A stretch of 64,000 nt of DNA from Bacteroidota bacterium. Its GTDB lineage: Bacteria; Bacteroidota; Bacteroidia; Chitinophagales; Chitinophagaceae. The stretch spans positions 1-64,000 of the forward strand of contig JAFDXF010000089.1 in assembly GCA_018268055.1 (NCBI GenBank), given 5' to 3'. A model generated the notes under the pieces. The model worked only from the letters and a program-made list of their open reading frames with translations, was not told where the DNA came from and searched no databases. The position numbers and the translations under genes were made by a program. Positions 1-9,540 of the stretch are shown here, in pieces (position 1 is the stretch's first letter; each line of letters opens with the position of its first letter).

Positions 1-98
1 CCCTTTCCTCAAAATTTATTTTTATAATTTTCTCTTTATCTCTAAGAAATTATTCGTTTGCTGAGCAATACATGATTATTTTTGCATCCCTTTAAATT

Positions 99-185
99 GG
101 AGACCTGTCCGAGTGGTTGAAGGAGCACGCCTGGAAAGTGTGTATACGGGAAACCGTATCAAGGGTTCGAATCCCTTGGTCTCCG
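99..185 (+). tRNA. tRNA-Ser (anticodon GGA)
   Basis: A complete class II tRNA of 87 bases folds here. The acceptor stem pairs GGAGACC with GGTCTCC and leaves a G discriminator. The anticodon stem CACGC/GTGTG encloses loop CTGGAAA, which gives anticodon GGA. A long variable arm (TATACGG/CCGTATC with a GAAA loop) is diagnostic of serine (or leucine/tyrosine), and the T arm is AAGGG-TTCGAAT-CCCTT. The CCA end is not encoded. A GIY-YIG gene starts 14 bases downstream. Confidence 0.97.
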
Positions 186-199
186 CAAAAAACATTAGT

Positions 200-469
200 A
201 TGTTTTATGTTTATATCCTTCAAAGTCTGAAGGATTTTTCATTTTATATTGGTCAATGTTCAGATCTTGACTGCAGAATGTCCAAACACTTTGATGGCAT
301 GAGTAAATACACTGCAGGGAAGAGGCCTTTACGTTTAGTTTATTTTGAAGTATTCCAAACAAGAAGCCTTGCCATTAAACGTGAGTTGCAAATAAAAAAA
401 ATGAAGAGCAGAAAGCCTTTTTTCTTTTCAAAATCCTCTCTCTTCTCACCAATTATTCGCCTGTTCTGA
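200..469 (+). CDS. Small GIY-YIG domain protein (UPF0213/YhbQ-like)
   Basis: This 89-residue protein has the GIY-YIG nuclease fold. YVYIL lies at residues 3-7 and YIG at 16-18, followed by the catalytic-type Arg26, His30 and the metal-binding Glu62 in an A-x-KRE motif. I start at ATG 200, because the open frame upstream runs into tRNA-Ser. The C-terminal 15 residues (from about residue 74) are phenylalanine- and serine-rich and do not look like the usual end of the family, so the tail may be eroded. It overlaps the convergent DUF983 gene by 24 bases. The family is common as stand-alone genes in Bacteroidota; its substrate is unknown. A DNA-repair or selfish-nuclease role would be guesswork. 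Confidence 0.75.
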   Translation: MFYVYILQSLKDFSFYIGQCSDLDCRMSKHFDGMSKYTAGKRPLRLVYFEVFQTRSLAIKRELQIKKMKSRKPFFFSKSSLFSPIIRLF

Positions 470-907
470 ATTTTGCCTTTCCAAGAAATCTTTGGGTTTG
501 TTGGTTTTCCAATTAGGATCATATTTTACAAACCATGAAATCCAAAAGCTACGACTTAACTGCATAATCCATGGCTGTATGAGTAAGAGTAATATTGAAT
601 TTGCCGCTAACCAATAAAAAAAACGATTATCATTGATAGATATCCCAACAGTAATAAACCAGAGTATTAAAGAGAAAACACTTATTAAAATACCAAGAGT
701 ATAACTTACAAAACTTGTTCCGTAATAAAAACCTACTTCCAATTCCGTTACTTGATTACACACAGTACAGTTTTTATTCATCTGCATGGATCGTTTAAAA
801 CGAAATGGCCTTGCCGGGTATTGGAATAACTTGCCTTCACGACAACGCGGGCACCGGCAATTGAAAACGCTTGTCAGATAACTTCTGGATGCTTTTTCTG
901 AGGTCAT
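446..907 (-). CDS. DUF983 family membrane protein
   Basis: This 153-residue protein has two N-terminal cysteine pairs, C19-P-R-C22 and C47-T-V-C50, which look like a zinc ribbon. Two hydrophobic segments follow at about residues 66-86 and 93-112. This is the DUF983 arrangement, a small family of inner-membrane proteins with a cytoplasmic zinc knuckle. No biochemical role is established. The gene is alone on the minus strand, its 3' end overlaps the convergent GIY-YIG gene, and murF lies downstream with a gap of about 80 bases on the same strand side. The start ATG at 907 is the only one that keeps the first cysteine pair. Confidence 0.85.
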   Translation of the reverse strand: MTSEKASRSYLTSVFNCRCPRCREGKLFQYPARPFRFKRSMQMNKNCTVCNQVTELEVGFYYGTSFVSYTLGILISVFSLILWFITVGISINDNRFFYWLAANSILLLLIQPWIMQLSRSFWISWFVKYDPNWKTNKPKDFLERQNSEQANNW

Positions 908-986
908 AATGGTGAAGTTTAGAATACAAAGTTCGTTGTTTGCATTGTGTATTTAATATCGTTTTGGGAAAAACTGATAGGCATAG

Positions 987-2267
987 TTATCTTGCCAATA
1001 TCTTCTCCATCTGCATACTTCTACTCCCTTTTATTAATAAAGTAGTGTGTTCAAAGTTTTGTTGCTGATACCATTCTTTTGCTTCTTCAGCATTTTTGAA
1101 TGAAATGTATGGATGTTTGAATTTTAGAAAATCACCACCAACTAAAACAACATTATCCCATTGCTTTGTATTGATTAATTCCACTATTGCTTTGTGTTCG
1201 GCAAGACTTTCTGCACCCAATTCAGCCATAGCACCCAATAATAAAACTTTGTGCGCAGTGTTTATTGATGCAATATTTTCAATAGCCAACTTCATACTGC
1301 TTGGATTCGCATTGTATGCGTCTAAAATTATTTTATTGCTGCCTACTTCCAAAAGTTGCGAGCGACTATTGGAGGGAATATAATTTTCAATCGCCTTCTT
1401 TATTTTATCTGCAGATATGTTAAAATAATTCCCAATAACAGCAGCAGCCATTACATTGGGAAAATTATAACTACCCACCAAATGAGTTTGAATTTCATTG
1501 ATTGGCCCTTTTGTAATTTGTATTTTTAAAAACGGCTCACTTGCCAAAATTTTTCCGGCGATAGTTGCATTTGCTGTTCCATAGCTGATTATTTCTGAAA
1601 TTCCTTTGCTCATTTCATTGAGGTATGGATAATCCTGCATGATAAAAGCAATGCCATTGTTTTTTCTTAAATAGTCAAACAATTCTCCTTTTCCTTTTCG
1701 CACACCTTCTTCGCCTCCAAAACCTTCAAGGTGAGCTTTGCCACAATTGGTAATTAGCCCGTGTGTAGGCATTGCATATTGGCAATAGCTTTCAATTTCT
1801 TTTTGATGATTAGCGCCCATTTCAATCACTGCCATTTCCGCATCAAGCTTTATTTTTAAAATAGTGAGTGGTATGCCAATATGATTATTCAAATTGCCTT
1901 CCGTAGTATAAGTTTTGTAAGTAGAGGTAAGAACTGCATGAATTAATTCTTTAGTAGTGGTTTTTCCGTTACTTCCTGTTATAGCGATGATTGGAATATT
2001 GAATTGTTCACGATGGTATTTAGCTAAATCTTGTAAAGCACTAAGCACATCATTCACGAGTAAGGTTTTACCCTGTATTTCAAATTCTTTTTCATCAATC
2101 ACAGCATAAGACGCTCCGTTTTCAAGTGCTTGTTTTACAAATTTATTGCCGTTGAAATTTTCACCTTTCAGAGCAAAAAATACATCACCCGATTTCAACT
2201 TTCGAGTATCTGTTTGTACCGAAGGATGTTGTAAATAAATTTGATATAGTTCTTTAATATCAATCAT
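987..2267 (-). CDS. murF: UDP-N-acetylmuramoyl-tripeptide--D-alanyl-D-alanine ligase
   Basis: MurF adds D-Ala-D-Ala to UDP-MurNAc-tripeptide in the cytoplasm, the last soluble step of peptidoglycan precursor synthesis. The 426-residue protein has the Mur ligase P-loop GSNGKTTTKE at residues 98-107, an EMGANHQKEI motif in the central domain and the C-terminal stretch LDAYNANPSSM typical of MurF. The length is normal for the family. It lies downstream of gldJ but is separated by a good terminator, so it is probably transcribed on its own. The gldJ-murF-porU-porV neighbourhood is also seen in other Bacteroidota (recollection, not computed). Confidence 0.96.
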   Translation of the reverse strand: MIDIKELYQIYLQHPSVQTDTRKLKSGDVFFALKGENFNGNKFVKQALENGASYAVIDEKEFEIQGKTLLVNDVLSALQDLAKYHREQFNIPIIAITGSNGKTTTKELIHAVLTSTYKTYTTEGNLNNHIGIPLTILKIKLDAEMAVIEMGANHQKEIESYCQYAMPTHGLITNCGKAHLEGFGGEEGVRKGKGELFDYLRKNNGIAFIMQDYPYLNEMSKGISEIISYGTANATIAGKILASEPFLKIQITKGPINEIQTHLVGSYNFPNVMAAAVIGNYFNISADKIKKAIENYIPSNSRSQLLEVGSNKIILDAYNANPSSMKLAIENIASINTAHKVLLLGAMAELGAESLAEHKAIVELINTKQWDNVVLVGGDFLKFKHPYISFKNAEEAKEWYQQQNFEHTTLLIKGSRSMQMEKILAR

Positions 2268-2291
2268 AAAGCAAATGTAACTGTTGCCAAT

Positions 2292-2321
2292 AAAAAACCC
2301 CGTCTTTTCAAGACAGGGTTT
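2292..2321 (-). terminator. Rho-independent terminator after gldJ
   Basis: Read on the minus strand, AAACCCTGTCTT pairs with AAGACGGGGTTT (one G-U pair) around a 3-base loop and is followed by a run of T. It lies 20 bases after the gldJ stop and just before the murF start, so it separates the two genes. Confidence 0.85.
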
Positions 2322-2341
2322 CTAAAATCTATTTTTAAATA

Positions 2342-3931
2342 TTACTTTTTACTCTTTTTAGATTTGCCTGAAGCCTTATTGTTTTGGCGACGAGTAGGGA
2401 AGTATTCGCCGGTTTTACGTCCATTACCTTCGGGGCTACCCATACGATCCATAGCACAACGGAAACCAAGTGTGCTTAATGCCTGATCTTCTTCAAGGAA
2501 GCGGCGTGCACCCGGAGTAAGCCAGTATGCTCTATCATTCCAGCTGCCACCTTTATATACTCTAGATTTGTCGCTGATCAATGTAGTTACACCATATCCG
2601 TAAGATGATTGAGATAATGTATCACCATCTAAGTAGTTGATAACGTTACCGCGTTGATAGTTACGACGATTTTTAACTTCAGCATCTGTTACATCCACCA
2701 TTTTAACCATACCGGTAGTATCATTTTTCTCATACTCACCATTTGCATTCTTGTAAAGTTTTTGATATTTGTTACCACGGAAAGGAGCAGGCATATCATC
2801 AAAATCAAGGGTAGAAAGCGGACGATAAACGTCTTGTACCCACTCACTCACATTACCTGCCATATTATATAATCCAAATGAGTTTGGATAAAAAGATTTT
2901 ACATCAGAAGTATAGAAAGCACGGTCATTCAAACCTCCTGCCACACCGGCATTATCTCCACTTCCTCTTTTGAAGTTTGCGAGGAATGTACCTTGCCAGC
3001 TACCATGGCGGCTATCACGAAGGCCGGTCATATTTTGTGCCCATGGATACATTTGCTTATTACTGGCTAATTCTTCACCTCTTTTGCCTTCTTTAGTACT
3101 TGGGCGAGGGTTTTGTGAGATTAAGCCATACGCAGCATATTCCCACTCTGACTCAAATGGTAAACGATAATCCGGCTGAATAATGCCTGATTCTATACCA
3201 ACTGCAGTTTGCTTTGGTTCGCCTTTTTTGGTTTTAACCTTGCCCGGAGGTGGGGGATCTAAGTTTAACAAGTATGCCTTAGTAGAAAAGTGATTAGCAC
3301 CTTGTTGTGCTCCCGGTTTCAAATATGATTTATTGATGAAGCCTTTGTCCATCAGATTTTTTTCGTTTACTCGATCGCTTCTCCAAAGTGCAAAGTCGCT
3401 GGCTTGTCTCCAAGTTACACCCACTACAGGATAATTATTGAATCCCGGATGGCGGAAATAGTATTCAACCATAGGTTCATTGTAGCTTAATTCACTTCTC
3501 CAGCAAAGCGTATCAGGAAGCGCAGCTTCATATATTTTACGGTTGTTCTCATCCTGTGTAGGGTCAAATACTTTTTCTAACCAATGCAGGTACTCACGGT
3601 AGTGTACATTGGCTACTTCGGTACGATCCATATAGAAGGATGGAACAGAAACACGGCGAGGAATATTATTCCAGTCGCCCATTACATCTTCTTCAGTTTG
3701 TCCCATTGTGAATGTACCACCTTGTACAAAAACAAGACCGGGGCCGGTTGGCTGATCTTTGGCTTTGGCAACATTATAACCACCCTGATTTTTATCATTG
3801 TAGTTCCATCCGGTCATATCGGATTTGTCATGTTTTTTCTTGCCAAACAGGCCTTTACCTTTACAAGATGCTAATAGCACCACACAGGACATTAGAATTA
3901 CTAAGTTTTTCACTGTTACAGTTTTTTGCAT
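2342..3931 (-). CDS. gldJ: Gliding motility / T9SS lipoprotein GldJ (FGE-sulfatase fold)
   Basis: GldJ is an outer-membrane-associated lipoprotein required for gliding and for stability of the type IX secretion machinery in Flavobacterium. This homologue has 529 residues from the chosen ATG at 3931. It starts with a lipoprotein signal peptide (lipobox LASC), a lysine-rich linker, and then a formylglycine-generating-enzyme-like domain beginning near GPGLVFVQGGTFTMG and ending near STLGFRCAMDRM. The family here is a structural homologue, not an active FGE. A further in-frame upstream start (3988) would add 19 residues before the signal peptide and is less likely. It is divergent from porU, as expected for this locus. 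The choice of GldJ over GldK rests on the TGWNYNDK and DWNNIPRR segments and on the neighbours. Confidence 0.9.
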   Translation of the reverse strand: MQKTVTVKNLVILMSCVVLLASCKGKGLFGKKKHDKSDMTGWNYNDKNQGGYNVAKAKDQPTGPGLVFVQGGTFTMGQTEEDVMGDWNNIPRRVSVPSFYMDRTEVANVHYREYLHWLEKVFDPTQDENNRKIYEAALPDTLCWRSELSYNEPMVEYYFRHPGFNNYPVVGVTWRQASDFALWRSDRVNEKNLMDKGFINKSYLKPGAQQGANHFSTKAYLLNLDPPPPGKVKTKKGEPKQTAVGIESGIIQPDYRLPFESEWEYAAYGLISQNPRPSTKEGKRGEELASNKQMYPWAQNMTGLRDSRHGSWQGTFLANFKRGSGDNAGVAGGLNDRAFYTSDVKSFYPNSFGLYNMAGNVSEWVQDVYRPLSTLDFDDMPAPFRGNKYQKLYKNANGEYEKNDTTGMVKMVDVTDAEVKNRRNYQRGNVINYLDGDTLSQSSYGYGVTTLISDKSRVYKGGSWNDRAYWLTPGARRFLEEDQALSTLGFRCAMDRMGSPEGNGRKTGEYFPTRRQNNKASGKSKKSKK

Positions 3932-3993
3932 AAACCTATGAATTGGAATATTTTTAACGCCCGTTAAGCCAAAATATTGCATCAGCAAAAATA

Positions 3994-4026
3994 TTTGACT
4001 TTCGGCTTGCGAATATAGTTACTTTG
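3994..4026 (+). promoter_or_regulatory. Bacteroidota-type promoter for porU
   Basis: TTTG at 3994-3997 and TTACTTTG at 4019-4026 (one mismatch to TAnnTTTG) are separated by 21 bases, the spacing of the Bacteroidota housekeeping sigma factor. The element lies in the gap between gldJ and porU, about 70 bases before the porU ATG. Confidence 0.5.
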
Positions 4027-4093
4027 GAAATAAATTGAGTAGTGTTAATACTCTTTTATTATGGAAAATTTACTTATGCGATAAGTATTGAAT

Positions 4094-7000
4094 ATGAAAA
4101 TTAGAAAATTTTTAGTCAGTTTTTTGCTTCAAATGCTTTTCCTTTCCCAATCTTGGGCACAAAGAACTTATTCTCCCAATTCTGTATTGGCTACAGGTAG
4201 TTGGTTTAAGATTTCAATTAATGCCGCGGGGATTTATAAAATGGACCTGTCTTTTTTGGCAAGTTTGGGCATAAATACCACAAATTTGAGTTCTTCTGCT
4301 ATCCGTCTTTTTGGAAACGGAGGTCAAATGCTGCCTGAAGCCAATGCACTGCCACGATTGGATGATTTGAAAGAAAATTCAATTTTAGTTGTAGATGGTG
4401 GTGATGGTGTGATCAACGGAAGTGATTACATTCTTTTTTACGCCGCAGGGCCAGATGTGTGGGTAAAAGATTCCATTAATAAAAGATTTAATCATCAAAA
4501 AAACTTATTTGCTGATAAGGCTTATTATTTTTTAAATATTGGTACAAATGGGAAGCGAATTAACGATGCACCTTTGATTTCGTCGCCTACCGTTTCAGTT
4601 AATAGTTTTTCAGAGCGTTATTTTCATGAATTAGACAGTGTAAATTTTTTGAGTAGTGGCAAAGAATGGTATGGCGAGGAACTTTCTTCAATTCCAGGAA
4701 GATCTTTAACCAAAACTTTTTCATTAACTATTCCCAATACAACTTCGGGAAGCCCCTTTGGTATTCAAACTAATTGCGTAGCACGTTCGGTTGGTATGAA
4801 TAGTAGAGTAGAGGTTCGTATCAATAACCAACTCACCAATCAGATACCGATTAATGCGGTTAGTGGCGGACTCTATGATTTTTTTGCACAACAAGGAACT
4901 TCTTTTGGAAATGGAATGGTTTTGACCAACAATTTTGATATTAATTATACTTATGTGCCCGGCAGTTTTAATGCACAATGCTGGGTTAATTGGTTTGAAA
5001 TATTTGCAAGAAGAAATTTAATATTGAACGGAAACGATCAATTATTATTCAGAGATTGGAATAGTGTTGCAATCGGCAATAAAGCTGAATTTATTATTAG
5101 CAATGCAAACTCAGCTACTTTAGTGTGGGACGTCACTGACCCTTTAAATCCGGTTAATATGCAAGGAATCCTTGCAGGAAATGAATTTAGATTTATAAAT
5201 AATGCTGAACGATTGCATGAATATGTTGCTTTTAATAATAATTTTCTTATGCCTTTGGCAATAGGAAAAATCACCAATCAAAACTTGCATAATACTTCAC
5301 CAATAGATTTTTTAATCATAACGCACAATAGTTTGATCGCTCAGGCACAAAGGCTATCTCAAATTCATACACAAACAGATGGGCTAAGAATAAAAATTGT
5401 TACTACTGAGGAAATTTATAACGAATTTGGTAGTGGCACATCCGATCCAACGTCTATTCGCGATTTTATTAAAATGTATTACGATAAATACAATAGTTCT
5501 CCGAATGATAAACTGCGATTTGTATTATTGTTTGGCGATGCTTCGTATGATTATAAAGACAGAATTAAAAATAATACCAATCTGGTTCCTTCCTATCAAA
5601 GCAGCAATTCTATTGATGCATTAGCGACTTATACATCTGATGATTTTTTTGGATTTTTAGACAATCAAGAAGATATTAATAATACCCTTGTCAGTAATAT
5701 ACTTGATGTAGGCATTGGCAGAGTCCCTGCAAAAAATCCAACTGAAGCAAAAAATTTTGTGGACAAAGTCCAATCTTATTTATCTGTAGCTGCACTTGGC
5801 CCTTGGCGAAATAATCTTGTATTCATTGCCGATGATGAAGATAATAATCTACATCTTCAAGATGCGGAGTCTATTACAAATACAGTAGCAGCAACTGCTC
5901 CAGTATTTAATATTCAGAAAATTTATTTAGATGCTTTTCATCAGGAAAGCGGAGCCGGAGGCAGTAGCTATCCACAAGCTAATCTTGCTATCAATAATCA
6001 AATTAATGCCGGTGCATTAATTTATAATTACAATGGGCATGGCGGTCCATTTCGTCTTGCGGAAGAAACGATATTGGATGCTTCGATAGTGGAAGATTGG
6101 CATAATGCAGAGCGATTGCCTTTATTCATTACTGCCACATGTGATTTTGCACCTTATGATAATCCATTGGTAAATTCTATCGGAGAAAATATATTACTAC
6201 GACCACAAACTGGTGGTATTGCATTAATGACAACAACTCGACCTGTTTTCGCATTCAGTAATCGAGTGATGAATAATAATTATATAAAAGAGGCGTTTCA
6301 ATCCAACGTACAAGGCAAGTATCAAACATTGGGTGATGCAATAATGAATGCCAAAAACGCAACCTATCAGAATTCGGGTGATATTCTGAATAATAGAAAA
6401 TTTACATTGCTCGGTGATCCTGCACTTACATTGGCATTTCCCAAAACCGGTATCAGAATTACCAAAGTGAATAATAGCATTGTACCCCAAATAGATACTT
6501 TACACGCTACAGATAAAGTAACAATTGAAGGCGAAGTAATTGATGCCGGTGGAAATTTGCAAACTTCTTTTAATGGTAATGTGTTTTCATTGGTACTGGA
6601 TAAACCTCAGTCTGTAAATACATTGGCCAATGACCCCGGAAGTCAGGTTACTACTTTTCAAACGCAAACAAACGCTCTTTTTAAAGGAAAAACATCTGTA
6701 CAAAATGGAAAATTCAATTTTACTTTCAGAGTGCCAAAAGATATAAATTTTCAATACGGAAAAGGGAAAATCAGTTTATATGCAGAGAATGGTTTAATAG
6801 ATGTGAATGGGTATTTTAAAGAATTTTATATTGGTGGTATAGGAACTAATAATGGCAATGACAACGAAGGACCTTCTATTAAACTTTATTTGAATGATGA
6901 ACGTTTTGTAAATGGAGGTATCACCAACCAAAATCCGGTTTTAATTGCAAAACTTTCAGATTCGTCGGGTATCAATATTACCGGTAGCGGAATCGGCCAC

Positions 7001-7519
7001 GATATAGTTGCTACTCTGGATGATGATAACAGACGTTATTTTAAATTGAATGATTTTTTTCAGAGTGAGCCAAACAGTTATCAATCAGGAATAGTGCATT
7101 TTCAACTCCCTGAATTAGAACCCGGTGTTCATACTTTAAAATTAAAAGCATGGGATGTCTATAATAATTCAAGCGAATCCATAATAGCATTTACAGTTGC
7201 AAATGATAAAGAGTTGGAGTTAAAACATATATTGAATTATCCCAATCCATTTACAACACAAACTACTTTTTGGTTTGAGCATAATAAACCCGGCTTCCCG
7301 CTCAAAGTATCCCTACAAATAATGACGATAACCGGAAAAATTGTAAAAACAATCAATCAAAATATGCTGACAGAGGGAAATAGAGGTACAGATATACTTT
7401 GGGATGGGAAAGATGAATATGGGAATAGACTTGGAAGAGGTATTTATATATATAAGCTCAGTGTTTCAGTACTGGGCTACAAAACTCAGGAAAAGATTGA
7501 AAAATTGGCAATTTTATGA
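4094..7519 (+). CDS. porU: T9SS C-terminal signal peptidase PorU (gingipain-type C25)
   Basis: PorU removes the C-terminal signal of type IX cargo at the cell surface and helps transfer the cargo to anionic LPS. The 1141-residue protein has a signal peptide ending at WAQ, a long N-terminal beta region, and a C25 caspase-like domain. The His-Cys dyad is visible as H649 in NGHGG and C683 in ATCDF. The C-terminal Ig-like/CTD region starts near NYPNPFTTQTTFWF and ends in a FlgD-like fold (IYIYKLSV). A TTG start six bases upstream is also open, but ATG 4094 gives a normal signal peptide. It is followed by porV, its known partner in the attachment complex. Confidence 0.94.
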   Translation: MKIRKFLVSFLLQMLFLSQSWAQRTYSPNSVLATGSWFKISINAAGIYKMDLSFLASLGINTTNLSSSAIRLFGNGGQMLPEANALPRLDDLKENSILVVDGGDGVINGSDYILFYAAGPDVWVKDSINKRFNHQKNLFADKAYYFLNIGTNGKRINDAPLISSPTVSVNSFSERYFHELDSVNFLSSGKEWYGEELSSIPGRSLTKTFSLTIPNTTSGSPFGIQTNCVARSVGMNSRVEVRINNQLTNQIPINAVSGGLYDFFAQQGTSFGNGMVLTNNFDINYTYVPGSFNAQCWVNWFEIFARRNLILNGNDQLLFRDWNSVAIGNKAEFIISNANSATLVWDVTDPLNPVNMQGILAGNEFRFINNAERLHEYVAFNNNFLMPLAIGKITNQNLHNTSPIDFLIITHNSLIAQAQRLSQIHTQTDGLRIKIVTTEEIYNEFGSGTSDPTSIRDFIKMYYDKYNSSPNDKLRFVLLFGDASYDYKDRIKNNTNLVPSYQSSNSIDALATYTSDDFFGFLDNQEDINNTLVSNILDVGIGRVPAKNPTEAKNFVDKVQSYLSVAALGPWRNNLVFIADDEDNNLHLQDAESITNTVAATAPVFNIQKIYLDAFHQESGAGGSSYPQANLAINNQINAGALIYNYNGHGGPFRLAEETILDASIVEDWHNAERLPLFITATCDFAPYDNPLVNSIGENILLRPQTGGIALMTTTRPVFAFSNRVMNNNYIKEAFQSNVQGKYQTLGDAIMNAKNATYQNSGDILNNRKFTLLGDPALTLAFPKTGIRITKVNNSIVPQIDTLHATDKVTIEGEVIDAGGNLQTSFNGNVFSLVLDKPQSVNTLANDPGSQVTTFQTQTNALFKGKTSVQNGKFNFTFRVPKDINFQYGKGKISLYAENGLIDVNGYFKEFYIGGIGTNNGNDNEGPSIKLYLNDERFVNGGITNQNPVLIAKLSDSSGINITGSGIGHDIVATLDDDNRRYFKLNDFFQSEPNSYQSGIVHFQLPELEPGVHTLKLKAWDVYNNSSESIIAFTVANDKELELKHILNYPNPFTTQTTFWFEHNKPGFPLKVSLQIMTITGKIVKTINQNMLTEGNRGTDILWDGKDEYGNRLGRGIYIYKLSVSVLGYKTQEKIEKLAIL

Positions 7520-7675
7520 TTGGCGTCAGCTTTTTTATAAAAAAATGATAAATTTTTTAATAGAAATGCAATAAATGAAAAATACTTGCGTTAAGTCGTC
7601 TGTATTAGAACATTATCTGAAGAAATTTTAAAGAAAATTCTAATTAATTTTTAAAAACGGATATTTTTTCTTTTT

Positions 7676-7708
7676 TTTGCTCAGATAAAATTCATTACTT
7701 TAGTTTTG
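7676..7708 (+). promoter_or_regulatory. Bacteroidota-type promoter for porV
   Basis: TTTG at 7676-7679 and a perfect TAnnTTTG element (TAGTTTTG, 7701-7708) are separated by 21 bases. The transcript would begin near 7714. This places the open-frame TTG at 7706 inside the promoter and supports the ATG at 7757 as the porV start. The rest of the 237-base gap after porU shows nothing else. Confidence 0.7.
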
Positions 7709-7756
7709 TATTTCATCAAAAGCTCTATATTTACACCATTATTTAAAAAATTACTA

Positions 7757-8914
7757 ATGAGACCAACTGCTTTAAAATTAACTGCCGGAATCCTGCTGCT
7801 TTGCGGAATGAATATTGCTGCAAAAGCCCAGGTTCAACCAATCAATGTTGTTACAACCGCTGTTCCATTCCTTCGTATTTCACCTGATGCCCGTGCCGGT
7901 GGTATGGGAGATATTGGCGTTGCCACTTCTCCTGATGCTTATTCCGGATTATGGAATGCAGGTAAAGTAGCTTTCAATTCAAATAGCGGAGGTATAGGTG
8001 CTACTTACACTCCATGGTTGAAAGACCTTGTAAACGATGTGTATTTAGCTAACCTTGCTGGTTACTATAAGTTCGATGAAAATCAAGCTGTTTATGGTTC
8101 ACTTCGCTACTTCAGCCTTGGTAACATCACATTTACCGACAATCTTGGAAACGACATCTCTAAAGGTCGCCCTCATGAGTTTGGTATTGATCTTGGATAT
8201 TCAAGAAGATTAAATGCTAAAAACGGTGTTGGTATAGGTTTGAAATATATCAACTCTAACTTAGCTAACGGATTTTCTCAAGGTGGTACAACCTACAAAA
8301 CAGGTAACTCTGTAGCTGCTGACCTCGGTTGGTATCATGATGGTAAGTCTGCTGCAGGAAATGGCTGGACTTTCGGTGCTACTATGACAAACCTTGGTGT
8401 TAAGATTGCTTATACTAATAATGCAGATGCAAAAGATTTCTTACCTGCTAACTTAGGCCTTGGTGCTACTTACACTAAACAAGCAAATGCAAAAAATGCA
8501 ATTACTTTCGGTGTAGATGTTAATAAGTTAATGGTTCCTACTCCTCCAGCTGAAGGCGATGTTGCTGGTTTGGATAAATACAGAAAAACAAGCGTTATAA
8601 GCGGATTATTCAAATCTTTCGGAGATGCTCCTGGTGGCTTCGGCGAAGAATTGAAAGAGTTTACAGTTCAGGCTGGTGCTGAATATAACTATAATAATCA
8701 ATTCTCTCTTCGCGCTGGTTATTTCTATGAAAATGCTTCTAAAGGTAACCGTCGTTATTTCACAACAGGTGTTGGTCTTAAGTATAGCCAATTCGGTTTT
8801 AATTTTGCTTACTTAGTTCCTACAGGAAGCGGTGTTAGTCGTAACCCACTTTCAAACACACTTCGTTTCTCTCTGTTAGTTGATTTGGGAGAAGGCGCAA
8901 AAGCTAAAAAATAA
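7757..8914 (+). CDS. porV: T9SS outer-membrane shuttle protein PorV (LptO)
   Basis: PorV is an FadL-like outer-membrane barrel that collects cargo from the SprA/Sov translocon and carries it to PorU. The 385-residue product starts with a signal peptide ending AKA, followed by the typical VPFLRISPDARAGGMGD segment, which is strongly conserved in the family. Aromatic beta strands fill the rest, ending in RFSLLVDLGEG. Codon use is visibly different from the neighbours (many preferred codons such as GGT and AAC), as expected for an abundant outer-membrane protein. It has its own promoter and a strong terminator. Confidence 0.94.
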   Translation: MRPTALKLTAGILLLCGMNIAAKAQVQPINVVTTAVPFLRISPDARAGGMGDIGVATSPDAYSGLWNAGKVAFNSNSGGIGATYTPWLKDLVNDVYLANLAGYYKFDENQAVYGSLRYFSLGNITFTDNLGNDISKGRPHEFGIDLGYSRRLNAKNGVGIGLKYINSNLANGFSQGGTTYKTGNSVAADLGWYHDGKSAAGNGWTFGATMTNLGVKIAYTNNADAKDFLPANLGLGATYTKQANAKNAITFGVDVNKLMVPTPPAEGDVAGLDKYRKTSVISGLFKSFGDAPGGFGEELKEFTVQAGAEYNYNNQFSLRAGYFYENASKGNRRYFTTGVGLKYSQFGFNFAYLVPTGSGVSRNPLSNTLRFSLLVDLGEGAKAKK

Positions 8915-8936
8915 GGTTTACTTTATTTAGATATAG

Positions 8937-8970
8937 AATCATCCCGCCCATTCGGCGGGATGATTTTTTT
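8937..8970 (+). terminator. Rho-independent terminator after porV
   Basis: A perfect 12-bp stem (AATCATCCCGCC paired with GGCGGGATGATT) closes a 5-base loop and is followed by an eight-base T run. It lies 22 bases after the porV stop and ends the T9SS block. Confidence 0.95.
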
Positions 8971-9015
8971 TAAAGAACATTTTTTTCATTTTTATATTTT
9001 TTAAAAATTCTTATA

Positions 9016-9498
9016 ATGTCTTATCGTATTGGATCAGGTGTAGATTTTCACAGATTAGAAGAAGGAAGATTGTTTTGGTTGGGCGGTATTCAAGTGCCAC
9101 ATGCAAAAGGAGCAGTAGGCCATAGCGATGCAGATGTTTTATTACATGCTATTTGTGATGCTATGTTAGGGGCATTAGCATTGGGTGATATTGGCAAACA
9201 CTTTCCGGATACCGATCAATCTTTTAAAAATATAGATAGTAAGATATTGCTAAAACGAACAGTGGATTTAATAAAAGGTAAAGGATATTCAATTATCAAT
9301 GTGGACAGCACACTTTGTTTACAACAGCCAAAGATTAGTCCTTATATTCCACAAATGCAATCAACTATTGCTTCAATACTTGAAATCAACACTGATGATG
9401 TGTCTATAAAAGCAACAACAACAGAGCATTTAGGATTTGTTGGCCGTGAAGAAGGTGTGATGGCGTATGCTTCTGTATTATTACAAAAAACTACATAG
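9016..9498 (+). CDS. ispF: 2-C-methyl-D-erythritol 2,4-cyclodiphosphate synthase
   Basis: IspF cyclises CDP-methylerythritol 2-phosphate in the non-mevalonate isoprenoid pathway. The 160-residue protein has the metal site Asp10-x-His12 near the N-terminus, a GHSDADVLLHAICDA motif that supplies the third ligand, the substrate loop DIGKHFPDTD, and the C-terminal TTTEHLGFVGREEG. The length is standard. It precedes dut by 42 bases, but dut has its own -7 element. Confidence 0.96.
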   Translation: MSYRIGSGVDFHRLEEGRLFWLGGIQVPHAKGAVGHSDADVLLHAICDAMLGALALGDIGKHFPDTDQSFKNIDSKILLKRTVDLIKGKGYSIINVDSTLCLQQPKISPYIPQMQSTIASILEINTDDVSIKATTTEHLGFVGREEGVMAYASVLLQKTT

Positions 9499-9528
9499 TA
9501 TTTAACAGAAGCACATTTGCTAGCGGGT

Positions 9529-9536
9529 TATCTTTG
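9529..9536 (+). promoter_or_regulatory. Perfect -7 element directly before dut
   Basis: TATCTTTG matches TAnnTTTG exactly and ends only four bases before the dut ATG at 9541. Transcription starting 5-7 bases after the element would give a transcript with essentially no leader. No good TTTG is seen at the matching -33 distance, so the call is tentative. Confidence 0.45.
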
Positions 9537-9540
9537 CACA

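Noticed and set aside
7706..7756. TTG start upstream of porV
   Set aside because: It overlaps the last bases of the perfect -7 element of the porV promoter, so it cannot be translated from that transcript.
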